A stretch of DNA of 64,000 nucleotides from Keratinibaculum paraultunense (GCF_016767175.1 NZ_CP068564.1:1240001-1304000), one strand, 5' to 3'. Shown: positions 31,080 through 40,015, counted from the first letter of the stretch. Numbers and translations: made by a program. The notes: a model not told the origin generated them from the letters alone.

Positions 31080-31544
31080 TTATTCAACCTCAAAAACATC
31101 CACTCTCCATATTATTGGATAATCTTCAGCCCATTTCCGAATAGCATTAACTTGCTCTTTTGTTTCAACTAAAATATAAGTTTCATCTCCATAATGTGCA
31201 CTAAAAAAAATATTTTTATTACCTTTTTTTAAAATCAAAGTAAACCATTTAATATATCCTTCTTTAGTTAAATAATTAGTTAAAATCTCTTGTTTTAATT
31301 CAGGAACTAAATTACCTTTAAAAACTATTTCCATTGTTTCATTATTAGGCACTTTCTTTCCAAACTTTTCTCCAGACTGAATCCCTTCGAAATCATTTCC
31401 CCAAAGTCTCATTTCAAATTCATTGGCACATTCAAGAGCTTTCATGGCTAAATCTATCCACCACTCATAACTATCAAATATTGGTGCTATATTATTACTA
31501 GCAATAGTATCTTTATCAACCATAAATGTTATATTATATTTCAT
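31080..31544 (-). CDS. Uncharacterised protein, partner of the DUF3885-like gene
   Basis: A 154-residue soluble acidic protein with no signal peptide or membrane segment. I do not recognise the family. The sequence is rich in aromatic residues (WWIDLAMKALECANEFEMRLWGNDF). Its ATG overlaps the stop of the upstream gene by four bases (ATGA), so expression is coupled, and the two proteins probably work together. Such small pairs with DUF3885-like proteins resemble immunity or effector-associated genes in Firmicutes, but that is only a suggestion. Confidence 0.65.
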   Translation of the reverse strand: MKYNITFMVDKDTIASNNIAPIFDSYEWWIDLAMKALECANEFEMRLWGNDFEGIQSGEKFGKKVPNNETMEIVFKGNLVPELKQEILTNYLTKEGYIKWFTLILKKGNKNIFFSAHYGDETYILVETKEQVNAIRKWAEDYPIIWRVDVFEVE

Positions 31545-32680
31545 AAACTCCCTCCATTCCTTCTATGCCATTCATTCCAAAATGCTATATACCCATTTCT
31601 TTCAAATTCATCTTCTGAAATATTTTTAGGTAAAGACTTTTTATAATAGTCTTCTACTATATCAGCAAAACGCAAAATTTCATCTTTATATTGGAGATAA
31701 TAAATAAATACAATATTTCCCTTTTCAGTAATAAGCTTGACCATTCCATCCTCATGTAGAACAGTCCAATCAACTCCATTATCACATCCGATAATATCTA
31801 CCTCATCTAAATTTCCATTAGGAATCATAGAAAAACCACAACAAGGTAACATTTGTTCCCCTTTTGTTGGTAAATGATCTTCAGATAATGTCTTTAACAT
31901 TCTAAGGGCTGCTGCGCTTACTGTACAAGAATAGAGTAATTTTTCTTCTCCTATAGTAACTGTTATATCTCCATGAAGACATAAATCATTAGGATCATCT
32001 TTAGTTTTATCTAGCCAATAAAGACTGTTTACTATTATTTTAAAATTTGAATCAAGTGTAAAAATACTATCATGAAACTTCTTCCATACATCTGTAAGAT
32101 GTTCTTCTTTTGGAGCAAATAAAAAAAGTCCCCTATCATCATATAAATGGAAAATGTAACCACTATTTATATCTATAATAAAAACAGATGAACAAAAATC
32201 CATTTTTCCGCCTATATCTGATAAAATTATCTCTCTAAATAATTTCTGTATATTTATTTCTTTTACATGATACAAATGCCTTATACAGGTATAGACTTCA
32301 TCATCTTGATGTATTGGTAAATCATCTTTATATATAGGATATTTCCATTTTAATTTATATGTATCATACTGAATTACATCAGTCAAGGTACTCTCTAGGA
32401 ATTCCTTCTCTTTTTCATTCTCTTGTCCAAATAAATCTTCATAAACAACTAAAAGATTGTCACTATACTCCATAAACTTAAATATTTCTATTGCTTTTTG
32501 AATACATTCTTCCACATATAATTCATTTAAATTTCCATCTTCTAGATACTGATACTTTTCACTTAACTTATCAATATGAAGCACATATTTATAAGTTAGT
32601 CTATTTAAGACTTTATCTTCTACTCCATATTGGTTTAAAATATTACCTAAAATATCCTTTGGCCTTTTTTTGACTTTCAA
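31541..32680 (-). CDS. DUF3885-like protein
   Basis: A 379-residue cytoplasmic protein. The middle part (about 115-200) resembles DUF3885: a tyrosine- and charge-rich segment, then FIIDINSGYIFHLYDDRGLFLFAP with the typical H-x-YDDRG block. The last third (about 235-379) is a separate domain I do not recognise, with CCGFSMIPNG and IGCDNGVDWTVLHEDG. The start is a TTG with GGTGGG about ten bases upstream. No catalytic motif is evident. It is followed without a gap by the 154-residue gene. Confidence 0.65.
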   Translation of the reverse strand: MKVKKRPKDILGNILNQYGVEDKVLNRLTYKYVLHIDKLSEKYQYLEDGNLNELYVEECIQKAIEIFKFMEYSDNLLVVYEDLFGQENEKEKEFLESTLTDVIQYDTYKLKWKYPIYKDDLPIHQDDEVYTCIRHLYHVKEINIQKLFREIILSDIGGKMDFCSSVFIIDINSGYIFHLYDDRGLFLFAPKEEHLTDVWKKFHDSIFTLDSNFKIIVNSLYWLDKTKDDPNDLCLHGDITVTIGEEKLLYSCTVSAAALRMLKTLSEDHLPTKGEQMLPCCGFSMIPNGNLDEVDIIGCDNGVDWTVLHEDGMVKLITEKGNIVFIYYLQYKDEILRFADIVEDYYKKSLPKNISEDEFERNGYIAFWNEWHRRNGGSL

Positions 32681-33112
32681 AATTTATTCACCCACCTTTT
32701 ATTGTTTATTAATTTCTAATACTTATATTAAATACAAAATTAATAGTTGTCAAATCAATAAATCTTTTCCCAACCATAACTTTTTTATCATTTTTTCAAT
32801 GTCCTCTTTATCATTATTGTTTTTATCTCCATAATAAATTGGCTTTAATTCTCTAGAATTACATGCTATTTTAATGTCTGACTCTTGTATCATCTTGTTT
32901 TAGCAAGATGATACAACTAATCAATTATTTTTATCACATATATTTGATTTCCTTTATTCTATCATAGACATTAACTAATTTCTATTGAATTTCATAAACA
33001 CTAAGACAAACAGGTGTTCTACTATAAAAATCATCTTTTTCAGATATTTAGAGAGAAAACATGGATTAAATTATACAAGAAAACATTTGCACTTTTGTAC
33101 AAAAAATATTGA
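32681..33112. other. Intergenic region with decayed coding traces and a hairpin
   Basis: No intact gene. A short minus-strand open stretch (about 32755-32890) reads like a protein tail (SRELKPIYYGDK) but has no start. A 13-base-pair hairpin with a 6-base loop lies at 32886-32917 (TTGTATCATCTTG arm). A 33-base repeat at 32952-32984 matches the end of the recombinase pseudogene at 36036-36068. Confidence 0.55.
32952..32984. repeat. 33-bp direct repeat, copy A
   Basis: 32 of 33 bases match 36036-36068 in the same orientation (core CTTTATTCTATCATA). In copy B the sequence spans the 3' end of a serine recombinase remnant, so copy A probably marks a second, almost fully lost, recombinase gene. Confidence 0.7.
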
Positions 33113-33307
33113 CGTTTATATAAAAAAACAGGTAAAACAACTTTTGTTTTACCAATGAATCGAAATGATATGGCAGATTTTTTAAATGTATCTCGACCGT
33201 CTATGTGCCGAGAAATGAGCCGTATGAAGGATGAAGGAGTTATCGATTATCACCGCTCAACAATAAAAATAAAGGACGTTGAAGCCCTAGGACGGTATGT
33301 AGAATAA
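33113..33307 (+). pseudogene. C-terminal remnant of a Crp/Fnr-family regulator
   Basis: The reading frame after a TGA at 33110 encodes about 64 residues that match the DNA-binding tail of Crp/Fnr regulators: FVLPMNRNDMADFLNVSRPS, then MCREMSRMKDEGVIDYHRST and a short end. The cyclic-nucleotide or effector-binding half, about 150 residues, is missing, so it is a remnant. An ATG at 33155 exists but has no convincing ribosome binding site. Confidence 0.78.
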
Positions 33308-33465
33308 AGACAAAAGATAGCTAACAATGCAAAACAAATTTGTGCCCACTGTCAATAGTGACTTTTTCTATAATTTTATATATAATAATATTCACAAGAA
33401 TAACTCTTTACTTTTGATACAGGTTATTAGGGTACACATTAATCATAATTTTGGAGGCTTTAATA

Positions 33466-33936
33466 ATGAATTATAAAAAAATTGAGCTTAATAATAGCAA
33501 TATCGACAAAAAATCAGAATTGCTTTTAATGCAGATTGCAAAATGGCATAATCTTACACCAAAACTATGGATACCAGATTATAAAATTTCAACAGCAGAA
33601 ATAGAAGAAACAGTACTAAAAATTAAAAATACAAGAAATGAAGATTTGTTTCTTGCTATTGCGGAAGATGAACAGAGTCATGTACAAGGATTTATATGGG
33701 CGTGCAAACAAAAGAAATATCAAGATAGAGTTATGATTTTATCATTATATGTAACAGAAGATTATAGAGGCCAAGGGGTAGCTACAAACCTAAAAATATT
33801 ATTAGAGAAATGGTGTCGACTTGAAGGAATAAAAGCAATAGAAACAACAGTACATTATAAGAATAATAGTATGATGGCATTAAATCAAAAACTTGGATAT
33901 ATTCCTGGAATGGTATATATGATAAAAAAATTATAA
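33466..33936 (+). CDS. GNAT family N-acetyltransferase
   Basis: A 156-residue acetyltransferase. The acetyl-CoA pyrophosphate loop is VTEDYRGQGVATNLKILLE, and the C-terminal AIETTVHYKNNSMMALNQKLGYI block is typical of the fold. The ATG at 33466 has GGAGG eight bases upstream; an in-frame TTG at 33451 lies before that site and is rejected. The acceptor is unknown. It sits in the accessory stretch beside a second GNAT gene. Confidence 0.85.
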   Translation: MNYKKIELNNSNIDKKSELLLMQIAKWHNLTPKLWIPDYKISTAEIEETVLKIKNTRNEDLFLAIAEDEQSHVQGFIWACKQKKYQDRVMILSLYVTEDYRGQGVATNLKILLEKWCRLEGIKAIETTVHYKNNSMMALNQKLGYIPGMVYMIKKL

Positions 33937-33980
33937 AATATTTAATTATACATTTTTGCTAATTGATATGGAGTGAGACT

Positions 33981-34418
33981 ATGGAACTAACATTTAGAAA
34001 TGCATCATCTACCGATATAGATAAAATATTTGAGTTAAATAAAGATCTTATTGAAAAATATGAAACTAATCTAAATTATGATTTTGAAAAAATTTTTACT
34101 TGGGTTAAAAAAAAGATAGAAAAAAATATAGATAACTATCAATGTATTTATTTTAATGGAATTAAGGTAGGGTATTTCTTCCTACATACTGAAGGAGAAA
34201 TACTTGAACTTGACGATCTGTTTATTTTCGAAAAATTTCAGGGAAAAGGTATAGGCACAAAAGTTTTAAAATATGTTGATTTAATTGCAAAAAAGCAAAA
34301 TAAAGATGTATTTTTATATGTATTTATAAGCAATGAAAAGGCTATTAACTTATATCAAAGGAATGGATATAAGATTGTAAAAAATATAGCTAATAGTAGG
34401 TATCTAATGAGTAAATAA
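33981..34418 (+). CDS. GNAT family N-acetyltransferase
   Basis: A 145-residue protein. The core motif is LDDLFIFEKFQGKGIGTKVLKYVD (acetyl-CoA loop QGKGIGT), followed by DVFLYVFISNEKAINLYQRNGYKIV. The ATG at 33981 follows GGAGTGAG. It shares the direction of the first GNAT gene with a 44-base gap, but the two proteins are not close copies. The acceptor cannot be predicted. Confidence 0.85.
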   Translation: MELTFRNASSTDIDKIFELNKDLIEKYETNLNYDFEKIFTWVKKKIEKNIDNYQCIYFNGIKVGYFFLHTEGEILELDDLFIFEKFQGKGIGTKVLKYVDLIAKKQNKDVFLYVFISNEKAINLYQRNGYKIVKNIANSRYLMSK

Positions 34419-34726
34419 TTTATACATTATGTATTAGTTAAATTATATATAATGGGCATATTTGAAAAAATAGAAATCCTATCTTAAACTTAGCCCCAAA
34501 ATAACAACAAAGTTATCTAGAAATAATGGAATTCTGTATAATTTCAGTTGATACTAGTGATAAGTTATATCCTATGAAATTAAGGAGTTTCTATTGTATC
34601 AAAATTTAGTTTATGTATGTCTAATGACTCCAATATTAATACAATTTAGCAATACTCGATTAACGCTAAATTGTGCACCTAGCTACAAAGGTTATTAAAT
34701 ATATATTTTTTATAGATAACATACGA
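34419..34726. other. Gene-free stretch carrying a direct repeat
   Basis: About 300 bases with no coding signal on either strand. The notable item is 34575-34608, which matches the region downstream of ssrA (36669-36702). Confidence 0.6.
34575..34608. repeat. 34-bp direct repeat matching the ssrA downstream flank, copy A
   Basis: 31 of 34 bases are identical, in the same orientation, to 36669-36702. That second copy forms part of the ssrA terminator and 3' flank. The two copies bracket the methyltransferase and recombinase remnants, as attachment-site scars would. Confidence 0.65.
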
Positions 34727-35532
34727 TCACTTCTCTGCTACAAATAATAAATGATTACTAGTCCCTAAAAACTCAGGTTTCTCACAACAATAGAAATGAT
34801 AAATTAACCATTGTTCATAGCTTTCATCATCCATTTTATTTATCTTATCTTGAAGAAGTTCACTTAAGCCATCTGCAGCTACCTCTGAAATAATATTTAA
34901 TTCTGAATCCTTTAATAACTTTCTACAATCATCTACTGTATGAAAAATAAATGGAAAGTCAACAACCTTAAAAGTTTTATGATTATATGAATCCTCTAGT
35001 AAAAAATTAGGATTGTATAAAAATGTTTCCGTTGTAATAACCATATCATTTGAAATAAAAGCAAAGAACATCTTTCCATTATCTTTACAAACCCGTTTTA
35101 CTTCACTTATACATTTTATCCTGTCTTCCATTTTAGATAAATGATATAAATGCCCAAAACATAATACAATATCATAGCTTTTATCTTCTATTATTGATAA
35201 ATTTAAAGCATTTCCCTGAATTACTTCTATTGACATTTCTTCATTTATCTTTTCCTTTATTTGCTTTACATGTTTTTCTACTAGCTCTACTGCAGTTACA
35301 TCGAATCCTTGTTTTGCAAAAATATGCTATATTCTCCTGCTCCGGCACCTAAATCAAGGATTTTCATCCCAGGTTTAAGATATTTTTCAATCTGTCTTAT
35401 TGTTGTCAGAAACTCCACTTGAGTTGCTTTTGTTGATAGTCTTGTATCTTCTTCAAATATGTCATACAAAGCTGAGACTCTATCAGATTCATTCCCTATT
35501 TTTAATAAATCTTTTATTCCCAAATACTTCAC
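34727..35532 (-). pseudogene. Frameshifted class I SAM-dependent methyltransferase
   Basis: Two frames make one methyltransferase of about 268 residues. The first part (start 35532) carries SAM motif I, KILDLGAGAGEYSIF. The frame is lost at a T5 run (plus-strand A5, 35318-35322), and the other frame then continues with KQGFDVTAVELVEKHVKQIK, DIVLCFGHLYHLSK and the C-terminus. One missing T explains it. Restored, it would be an intact small-molecule or protein methyltransferase. A sequencing error in the homopolymer is possible. The first frame ends after 78 residues; the second has an internal ATG at 35236. Confidence 0.85.
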
Positions 35533-35713
35533 CCCTATTTTTTAAATAATCATTAAAATACCCATTGCATTAACTTAATTAACACCAAATTCCATTAATT
35601 TGAAAACTCTTCTTTCCATAAAGTTATATTTCATCTTTATTTTTATATAAATTCCATATATCCTTATTACATTTTATCTGATTTATTGCTACATATAGTA
35701 AAAATGATGTTCA

Positions 35714-35953
35714 TCATTTAATCTTTTTAATTTCTTCAATAATAGTCATTGTACAATAAAATATTGTAAAAATGGTGCTTATATAAAAACTTATTATAAG
35801 GGAAGCGTCTCCACCATGAAATACTAAATCAATGATAAATTCTACTCCAAACATTGTAAATAAAAATATAAGGAAAGTATATAATGCTGATTTTAGTACC
35901 TTCTTCATGAATTTATCGTTGTATTCTCCTATTTCTTTTTCTTTATCTTTCAT
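35714..35953 (-). CDS. Small membrane protein, two helices
   Basis: A 79-residue protein of unknown function. The charged N-terminus (MKDKEKEIGEYNDKF) is followed by hydrophobic segments at about 24-45 and 52-70, and the C-terminus is lysine-rich. AAAGGAG lies at good distance from the ATG, which supports a real gene. It lies in the accessory island with no obvious partner. Confidence 0.6.
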   Translation of the reverse strand: MKDKEKEIGEYNDKFMKKVLKSALYTFLIFLFTMFGVEFIIDLVFHGGDASLIISFYISTIFTIFYCTMTIIEEIKKIK

Positions 35954-36035
35954 ATAATCTTCTCCTTTATATTACATATAATCCTACATATGTACAATTG
36001 TACAATAATTACTTTAATCACATACCCTGAATTAT

Positions 36036-36068
36036 CTTTATTCTATCATATACATTAACTAATTTCTA
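36036..36068. repeat. 33-bp direct repeat, copy B
   Basis: Partner of 32952-32984 (32 of 33 bases identical). It contains the TAG stop of the recombinase pseudogene and the first bases beyond it. Confidence 0.7.
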
Positions 36069-36558
36069 CCAGATTTTATTTGAAATAAAAAACAACCCAC
36101 TAGTCTAAGGCTTTTAACTTTTAAACCAGTGAGTTCTGATTTTATAATATTTTTTGAATATTCCTTTTGATCCATAGCCTTTCTAGAATTCTCATCAACC
36201 ATCTTTCTAAATAATTCTTCTACTATTTCCATTTCATTTTGAATAATTGTTACCTTCTTCTCTAGCTTCATTGTGTCTAGTAGTTCTTCTAATATAACTT
36301 CATAACCATTTATAATTTCTTCTTTATTTTCTATTAAGTTATTGAAAGCTTTGATAAATGCTTCTTTAATCTGGTCTTCATAAATGTCTGGTTGACTATT
36401 CTCTACATAATATTGTGGAACTTCTCCTTCATTAATCTTTTTCTATGCCCCCATGTCACATTCTCAGAAATTGATCGACTTTCCTCTTTAGCTAGAGAAC
36501 TCATTAAAGTATCTACAGTATTCCTAGTAAATCTAGAAATGGATTTTATCGCTAAAAA
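36059..36558 (-). pseudogene. Decayed large serine recombinase
   Basis: Pieces of one large serine recombinase can be read in order. AIKSISRFTRNTVDTL belongs to the catalytic domain and joins directly to MSSLAKEESRSISENVTWGH, so about 40 residues are deleted between them. After a frameshift near 36410 the frame continues YYVENSQPDIYEDQIKEAF and the coiled C-terminal part (EMEIVEELFRKMVDENSRKA), ending at the TAG at 36059. The N-terminal part with the nucleophile Ser is missing. This enzyme class integrates phages, transposons and SCCmec-like islands. It lies 150 bases from the 3' end of ssrA, a common integration site. Confidence 0.85.
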
Positions 36559-36660
36559 GTGCACCCACCTACCGAAAAATATGCGCCCACTTGCACACAC
36601 CCCTACCTTTTGACAACAAAACCACTAAAATCAAAACCATTTCTTAACCCAAAAACAACA

Positions 36661-36684
36661 AAACCCCTTGAAATCAAGGAGTTT
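36661..36684 (-). terminator. Terminator of ssrA
   Basis: A ten-base-pair stem with one mismatch (AAACTCCTTG / CAAGGGGTTT on the minus strand) and a 4-base loop, followed by a T-rich run (TGTTGTTTTT), about 30 bases past the tmRNA CCA end. Confidence 0.7.
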
Positions 36685-36702
36685 GTATTGTATCAATATT
36701 TA
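36669..36702. repeat. 34-bp direct repeat at the ssrA 3' flank, copy B
   Basis: Partner of 34575-34608. It covers half of the ssrA terminator and the following flank up to 10 bases from the tmRNA CCA end. Confidence 0.65.
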
Positions 36703-36712
36703 AGTTCTTTTA

Positions 36713-37066
36713 TGGTGGAGGCGGTGGGAATCGAACCCACGTCCGAAAATATATCCACAGGAGCTTCTCCGAGTGCAGTCAGTATTTTAACATTCCCTCA
36801 GCTAGACTCCTACTGACAGGATTCTAGCCTCGGTAGCTTCATAAAATTCCGTTCCTTACTCAAAGCTTTGTAAGGCTCGGTTCCCCACTAATGTTGGCGC
36901 CCTATCCCAAGCCGTGGGACTCTTGGGTAGGACGTGCTGCTTTAATTAAGCAGCAAATGCGTAATCTTCGTTTGCGTTTATTCTTAATGCCACTTTTTTA
37001 CGTTGAGTTGGCAACAACGACTCGCTACTCCTGCTTCAATATTCCCGTCGAAACCATTTCGCCCCC
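36713..37066 (-). ncRNA. ssrA: Transfer-messenger RNA (tmRNA)
   Basis: The 5' end (GGGGGCGAAATGGTTTCGAC) and 3' end (GGTTCGATTCCCACCGCCTC then CACCA) are diagnostic and pair as a tRNA-like acceptor stem. The CCA is encoded at 36713-36715. The tag reading frame is at 36946-36990 and reads ALRINANEDYAFAA then TAA, starting with the Ala resume codon after AAAAAAGTG. The length of about 354 nt is normal for a one-piece tmRNA. It rescues stalled ribosomes with SmpB, whose gene lies 175 bases upstream, and RNase R comes before that. Confidence 0.96.
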
Positions 37067-37140
37067 ATATTTAATTATATCTTATTTTAACCCATCATTT
37101 ATTATAACAAAATAATGATATTATGTCAACCAGTAGAACA

Positions 37141-37206
37141 ACTAGAGTTTCCCCATTTTTCATATTTAAAATTAATTTTTATGTCCATAAAAAATGGGGA
37201 AACTTT
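37141..37206 (-). terminator. Large hairpin between smpB and ssrA
   Basis: Inverted arms GAGTTTCCCCATTTTT and its near complement AAAAAATGGGGAAACTTT enclose about 25 bases, downstream of smpB. It may end the rnr-smpB transcript or be an RNA processing site upstream of ssrA. The left arm contains a 16-mer also found at 46188-46203. Confidence 0.55.
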
Positions 37207-37241
37207 GCTTTAAGCGTAATCATAAAATAGGGAATGAGGAA

Positions 37242-37718
37242 TTATGAATTATATTTATATTTTTCTGATAGATGCTGCTGCATTCTTCTTTCTGCATCTC
37301 TTTTTGCTATAGCTTCCCTCTTGTCATATAATTTCTTACCTCTTGCTACAGCTAATTCCACTTTAACTATTCCTTTTTCATTAATATATACACTTAAAGG
37401 TACCAGTGTATATCCTTTTTGCATAACTGCAGATTCTAATTTCCTTATTTCTCTTTTATGAAGTAAAAGTTTTTTCTTTCTAAGAGGATCTGTATTATAA
37501 ATGTTTCCCTGTTCGTAAGGACTTATATGCATATTATAGATAAACACTTCTCCATTTTCTACTACCCCATAGCTTTCCTTTATATTTACTCTACCTTCTC
37601 TTACTGACTTCACTTCTGTTCCCTTTAATACAATTCCTGCTTCTATAGTTTCTTCAATAAAATACTCATGTCTTGCTTTTCTATTTCTAGCTACAATTTT
37701 TACGTTTTCTTCTTTCAT
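37242..37718 (-). CDS. smpB: SsrA-binding protein SmpB
   Basis: At 158 residues this is the standard length. Typical blocks are [39 protein letters not shown] and the basic C-terminal tail [20 protein letters not shown], which mimics the anticodon arm in the ribosome. It binds the tRNA-like domain of tmRNA during trans-translation. It lies 68 bases after rnr and just upstream of ssrA, a common Firmicute arrangement. Confidence 0.97.
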   Translation of the reverse strand: MKEENVKIVARNRKARHEYFIEETIEAGIVLKGTEVKSVREGRVNIKESYGVVENGEVFIYNMHISPYEQGNIYNTDPLRKKKLLLHKREIRKLESAVMQKGYTLVPLSVYINEKGIVKVELAVARGKKLYDKREAIAKRDAERRMQQHLSEKYKYNS

Positions 37719-37786
37719 AAAATCACCACACTAATTTTTTGTCTAAATATGAGTTTATCAAGGTTTACATTGGATGTCAAGATATG

Positions 37787-39910
37787 TTATTCATCCTCTT
37801 GTACTAACATAAAATCTATGGTCCTCTTCACCAAATCTGTATTTATTACCATTATTTTCACCGTATCTCCTAATCTATATATCTTTTTAGTGTGTTCTCC
37901 TATTATATAATATTTCTCCTCATCGAAATAGTAATAATCATCTATCATATTGCTAAAATGGACTAATCCTTCTATGGTGTTTTCTAATTGAACATACATT
38001 CCAAAATGAGTTAATGAAGATATTATTCCTTCGTATACATTTCCAATTCTTTGAGACATATATTCAGCTTTCTTTAAATCTTCTACTTCTCTTTCTGCTT
38101 CTTCAGCTGTTCTTTCTGTTATGGAAGTGTGTTCTGCTACTTTTGGTAAAAAGGTATATAACCTATCCTTTTCATTAGGACTAAGCTTTCCATTTATATA
38201 ACTTTTAATGATTCTATGAATTTGTAAATCTGGATATCTCCTAATAGGTGCAGTAAAATGGCAATAGTATTTAGATGCTAGCCCAAAATGTATTTCTTTT
38301 TCACTACTATACCTAGCTTTTTTTAGGGATCTTAAAAGTAATGTATTGATTAATGTTTCCTCTTTTTTACCCTTCACTTCTTTAGACAATAATTGCAATT
38401 CTTTAGGATGAATCTCTTGACTTCCTTTAATTGTATATCCAAAATTATGAATAAATTTATTAAATTCTTCTATCCTTTCCATATCTGGTTCCTCATGAAT
38501 TCTATATAAAAATGGAATATCTGCCCAATAAAAATGTTCAGCAATAGTTTCATTACAAACTAGCATAAATTCTTCTATCATCTTATCAGCTATTCTTCTA
38601 TCTTCCTTTACTACGTCTATCGGTATACCATCCTCATCTAATATTATCCTTGCCTCTGGAAAATCAAAATCTATACTACCTCTTCTTTGCCTTTTTTCAT
38701 AAAGTATATGAGATAACTCTTCCATCATCTTTAATTCTTCTGTGAATTCTTTTAACTTTTCTAAAGCTTCTTCATCATTTTTCTCTAATAGATCTGAAAC
38801 ATCATCATATACTAATCTTGCCCTACTTCGTATAGCCCCTTCAACTATTTCATAGTTTACCACATTTCCTTTTTTATCTATTTCCATAAGTACAGATAAT
38901 GTCAACCTATCTTCACCAGGATTTAAACTACATATCCCATTGGATAATTCTTTTGGAAGCATAGGTATAACTCGATCTATAAGATAAACACTATTTCCTC
39001 TCTTATAAGCTTCCTTATCTATAGCACTTTTTTCCTTTACATAATGCGATACATCAGCTATATGAACTCCCAATCTATAATTTCCACTAGGCAATTTTTC
39101 TACAGACACAGCATCATCTAAATCTTTTGCATCTGCTCCATCAATAGTAAAGGTTTTTAAATCTCTAAGATCTACTCTTTTTGCAATTTCTTCTTGAGGT
39201 ACTGTTTGTTCAATGGAACTTGCTTGATCTAATACCTTGGCTGGAAATTCCTCTGACAATTTAAATTGTTTAATTATTGATAATATATCTGTTCCCTTTT
39301 CTCCTACATATCCTAAAATTTCCACTATCTTGCCTTCAGGATTTCTCCTTTTTTCTGGCCATCTAGTTATTTTTACTACTACTTTTTGATTAGTTTTAGC
39401 CCCGTTAATATCTGACTTAGGTATAAATACATCATAAGCTATTCGAGAATCATCAGGTATTACAAATCCAAAATTTCTACTACTTTCAAAAGTACCAACT
39501 ATCGTATCATTAGCTCTTTCTAAAATTCTAATTACTTCTCCTTCTTCTTTTTTGCCAGGTAATCCTTTATTGATTATCCTTACAACAACCTTGTCCCCAT
39601 GAAGAGCTCCATTCATATCTTCAGCTGGTATAAATACATCTTCCTTAGTCTTATCATCAGGAATTAAAAATCCAAATCCCTTTTGGTTTCCATCTATTTT
39701 TCCTACCACTAAATTCATCTTTTCTACTAAACCATATCGTTCGTTTCGTGTTTTTATTATTACTCCTTCTTTTTCCATATCATCTAATACCTTATAAAAA
39801 ACATCTGTTTCTTTTCCTTTTATTCCAAATTCAACCACTAATTCTTCTCTTAACATAGGTTTATATGCTTTGTTTCTCATAAATTCTATTATGTTTTCTC
39901 TTAAACTCAT
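37787..39910 (-). CDS. rnr: Ribonuclease R
   Basis: A 3'-5' exoribonuclease of 707 residues. An N-terminal winged-helix region (about 1-65) is followed by cold-shock domains (about 66-225), the RNB catalytic domain (about 250-580, with the metal-binding aspartates in TIDGADAKDLDDAVSVE) and a C-terminal S1 domain (about 620-705, GNVYEGIISSLTHFGMYVQL). It degrades structured RNA and takes part in trans-translation, in keeping with its place before smpB and ssrA. AAGGAGAG precedes the ATG. Confidence 0.96.
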   Translation of the reverse strand: MSLRENIIEFMRNKAYKPMLREELVVEFGIKGKETDVFYKVLDDMEKEGVIIKTRNERYGLVEKMNLVVGKIDGNQKGFGFLIPDDKTKEDVFIPAEDMNGALHGDKVVVRIINKGLPGKKEEGEVIRILERANDTIVGTFESSRNFGFVIPDDSRIAYDVFIPKSDINGAKTNQKVVVKITRWPEKRRNPEGKIVEILGYVGEKGTDILSIIKQFKLSEEFPAKVLDQASSIEQTVPQEEIAKRVDLRDLKTFTIDGADAKDLDDAVSVEKLPSGNYRLGVHIADVSHYVKEKSAIDKEAYKRGNSVYLIDRVIPMLPKELSNGICSLNPGEDRLTLSVLMEIDKKGNVVNYEIVEGAIRSRARLVYDDVSDLLEKNDEEALEKLKEFTEELKMMEELSHILYEKRQRRGSIDFDFPEARIILDEDGIPIDVVKEDRRIADKMIEEFMLVCNETIAEHFYWADIPFLYRIHEEPDMERIEEFNKFIHNFGYTIKGSQEIHPKELQLLSKEVKGKKEETLINTLLLRSLKKARYSSEKEIHFGLASKYYCHFTAPIRRYPDLQIHRIIKSYINGKLSPNEKDRLYTFLPKVAEHTSITERTAEEAEREVEDLKKAEYMSQRIGNVYEGIISSLTHFGMYVQLENTIEGLVHFSNMIDDYYYFDEEKYYIIGEHTKKIYRLGDTVKIMVINTDLVKRTIDFMLVQEDE

Positions 39911-39977
39911 TTTATTTCTCTCCTTGTAAATTTATATTACTAGTTTACCCAATTATTTTATATATCTTTCATTCTTA

Positions 39978-40015
39978 AAAAAATGTAAGACATAAATTTA
40001 TATCTTACATTTTTT
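39978..40015 (-). terminator. Terminator of ddl
   Basis: Stem AAAAAATGTAAGA / TCTTACATTTTTT around a 12-base loop, with a T-run on the minus strand. It overlaps the last codons and stop of ddl and separates that operon from rnr. Confidence 0.75.

Noticed and set aside
34727-35236. Stand-alone methyltransferase gene starting at the internal ATG
   Set aside because: It lacks SAM motif I, which is found in the preceding frame; a frameshifted single gene explains both parts.
36403-36600. Independent small gene of 65 codons
   Set aside because: Its sequence is part of a large serine recombinase with a deletion and frameshift; the first 14 codons are unrelated flank.
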